From positions 1-6,887 of the forward strand of contig CAZLBV010000244.1 of assembly GCA_964557845.1 (NCBI GenBank): a stretch of 6,887 bases of DNA, read 5' to 3'. Position 1 is the stretch's first letter; each line of letters begins with the position of its first letter. Under the pieces are notes generated by a model. That model was not told the DNA's origin. It searched no databases and saw only the letters and a program-made list of their open reading frames with translations. The DNA is from CAZLBV01 sp964557845. GTDB taxonomy: Bacteria; Acidobacteriota; Aminicenantia; Aminicenantales; Aminicenantaceae. Made by a program: the position numbers and the translations under genes. Shown here one piece after another: positions 6,729-6,887 of the stretch.

Positions 6729-6754
6729 AGAGGTTTCGACTTCTTACAACCTCT
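6729..6754 (-). promoter_or_regulatory. Hairpin in the mRNA leader of the redox operon
   Basis: AGAGGTT (6729-6735) and AACCTCT (6748-6754) form a perfect 7-bp stem around a 12-nt loop. In the minus-strand transcript it ends 15 nt before the ATG at 6713. The ACCU within its 3' arm could also pair with the AGGU of the Shine-Dalgarno region (6716-6719), so an alternative fold hiding the ribosome site is conceivable. The predicted transcription start (about 6755) would place the hairpin at the very 5' end of the mRNA. Confidence 0.4.
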
Positions 6755-6761
6755 TCATAAT

Positions 6762-6789
6762 ATAATAATAAAGGCTACTTTTCCGTAAA
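6762..6789 (-). promoter_or_regulatory. Candidate promoter of the redox operon
   Basis: The minus strand reads TTTACG (6789-6784), a 16-bp spacer and TATTAT (6767-6762), a moderate sigma-70-like match. Transcription would start near 6755, giving a leader of about 42 nt. The AT-rich repeats here offer several alternative -10 boxes, so the exact position is uncertain. Confidence 0.35.
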
Positions 6790-6832
6790 AATTTTATTTA
6801 ACCTGAATTATTCATAAAAAATGCCGATAGTA

Positions 6833-6854
6833 ATGATAACCAATTTATTATCAT
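6833..6854. repeat. Short palindrome, possible operator
   Basis: ATGATAA (6833-6839) and TTATCAT (6848-6854) are exact reverse complements separated by 8 bp. The symmetry and spacing suit a dimeric DNA-binding protein, and it lies about 45 bp upstream of the candidate -35 box. AT-rich DNA produces such palindromes by chance, so this is only a candidate site. Confidence 0.3.
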
Positions 6855-6887
6855 GAAGTTGGAATATTTTACAGAAAACACTTTTTT

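Larger units (their letters stand above)
6714..6887. other. AT-rich upstream intergenic region
   Basis: These 174 bases lie upstream of the oxidoreductase and hold no convincing gene. They are clearly more AT-rich than the coding part and contain a candidate promoter, a 5'-leader inverted repeat (6729-6754) and a second inverted repeat (6833-6854). The region continues past the window, so the upstream neighbour is unknown. A plus-strand TATAAT at 6761-6766 could serve a divergent promoter, but no good -35 box accompanies it. Confidence 0.6.

Noticed and set aside
6821..6856. 11-codon plus-strand frame starting ATGCCG
   Set aside because: Very short, no ribosome site, and it overlaps the palindrome.

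Overview
The window is a compact, single-direction bacterial locus: all six genes read on the minus strand, and four of the five gene junctions are 4-bp overlaps or a 3-nt gap. The gene families point to an uncultured bacterium of the PVC/FCB or 'candidate phylum' type. The indicators are a Tat-exported Gfo/Idh/MocA oxidoreductase, a multihaem cytochrome c, an ApbE-type flavin transferase, a CBM32-like discoidin protein and an Agl23/TIGR03663-type glycosyltransferase. Base composition is moderate. The phylum cannot be settled from this stretch alone.

In transcription order (right to left), 6714-6887 is an AT-rich leader and promoter region with two short inverted repeats. Next comes a tight four-gene redox unit. 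It holds a Tat-signal Gfo/Idh/MocA oxidoreductase (5346-6713), a 7-haem c-type cytochrome with a C-terminal membrane anchor (3010-5349), a 5-helix membrane protein with two helix histidines that looks like a b-type cytochrome (2362-3006, TTG start), and an ApbE-like FAD:protein FMN transferase (1427-2365, GTG start). A 78-bp gap follows, carrying a good sigma-70-like promoter bracketed by a 10-bp inverted repeat. A second transcription unit then holds a secreted discoidin-domain protein (659-1348) and a partial Agl23-type GT-C membrane glycosyltransferase (1-662) that leaves the window.

How the genes may work together (inference): the exported oxidoreductase would act on a sugar or cyclitol outside the cytoplasm. 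The anchored multihaem cytochrome and the membrane b-type cytochrome would pass electrons between the periplasm and the quinone pool. ApbE would flavinylate a partner flavoprotein that is not encoded in this window. The discoidin/Agl23 pair looks like a separate cell-surface glycosylation or carbohydrate-binding unit. No mobile elements, RNA genes or CRISPR arrays were seen. The most noteworthy item is the redox unit, a combination I do not recognise as a named system.
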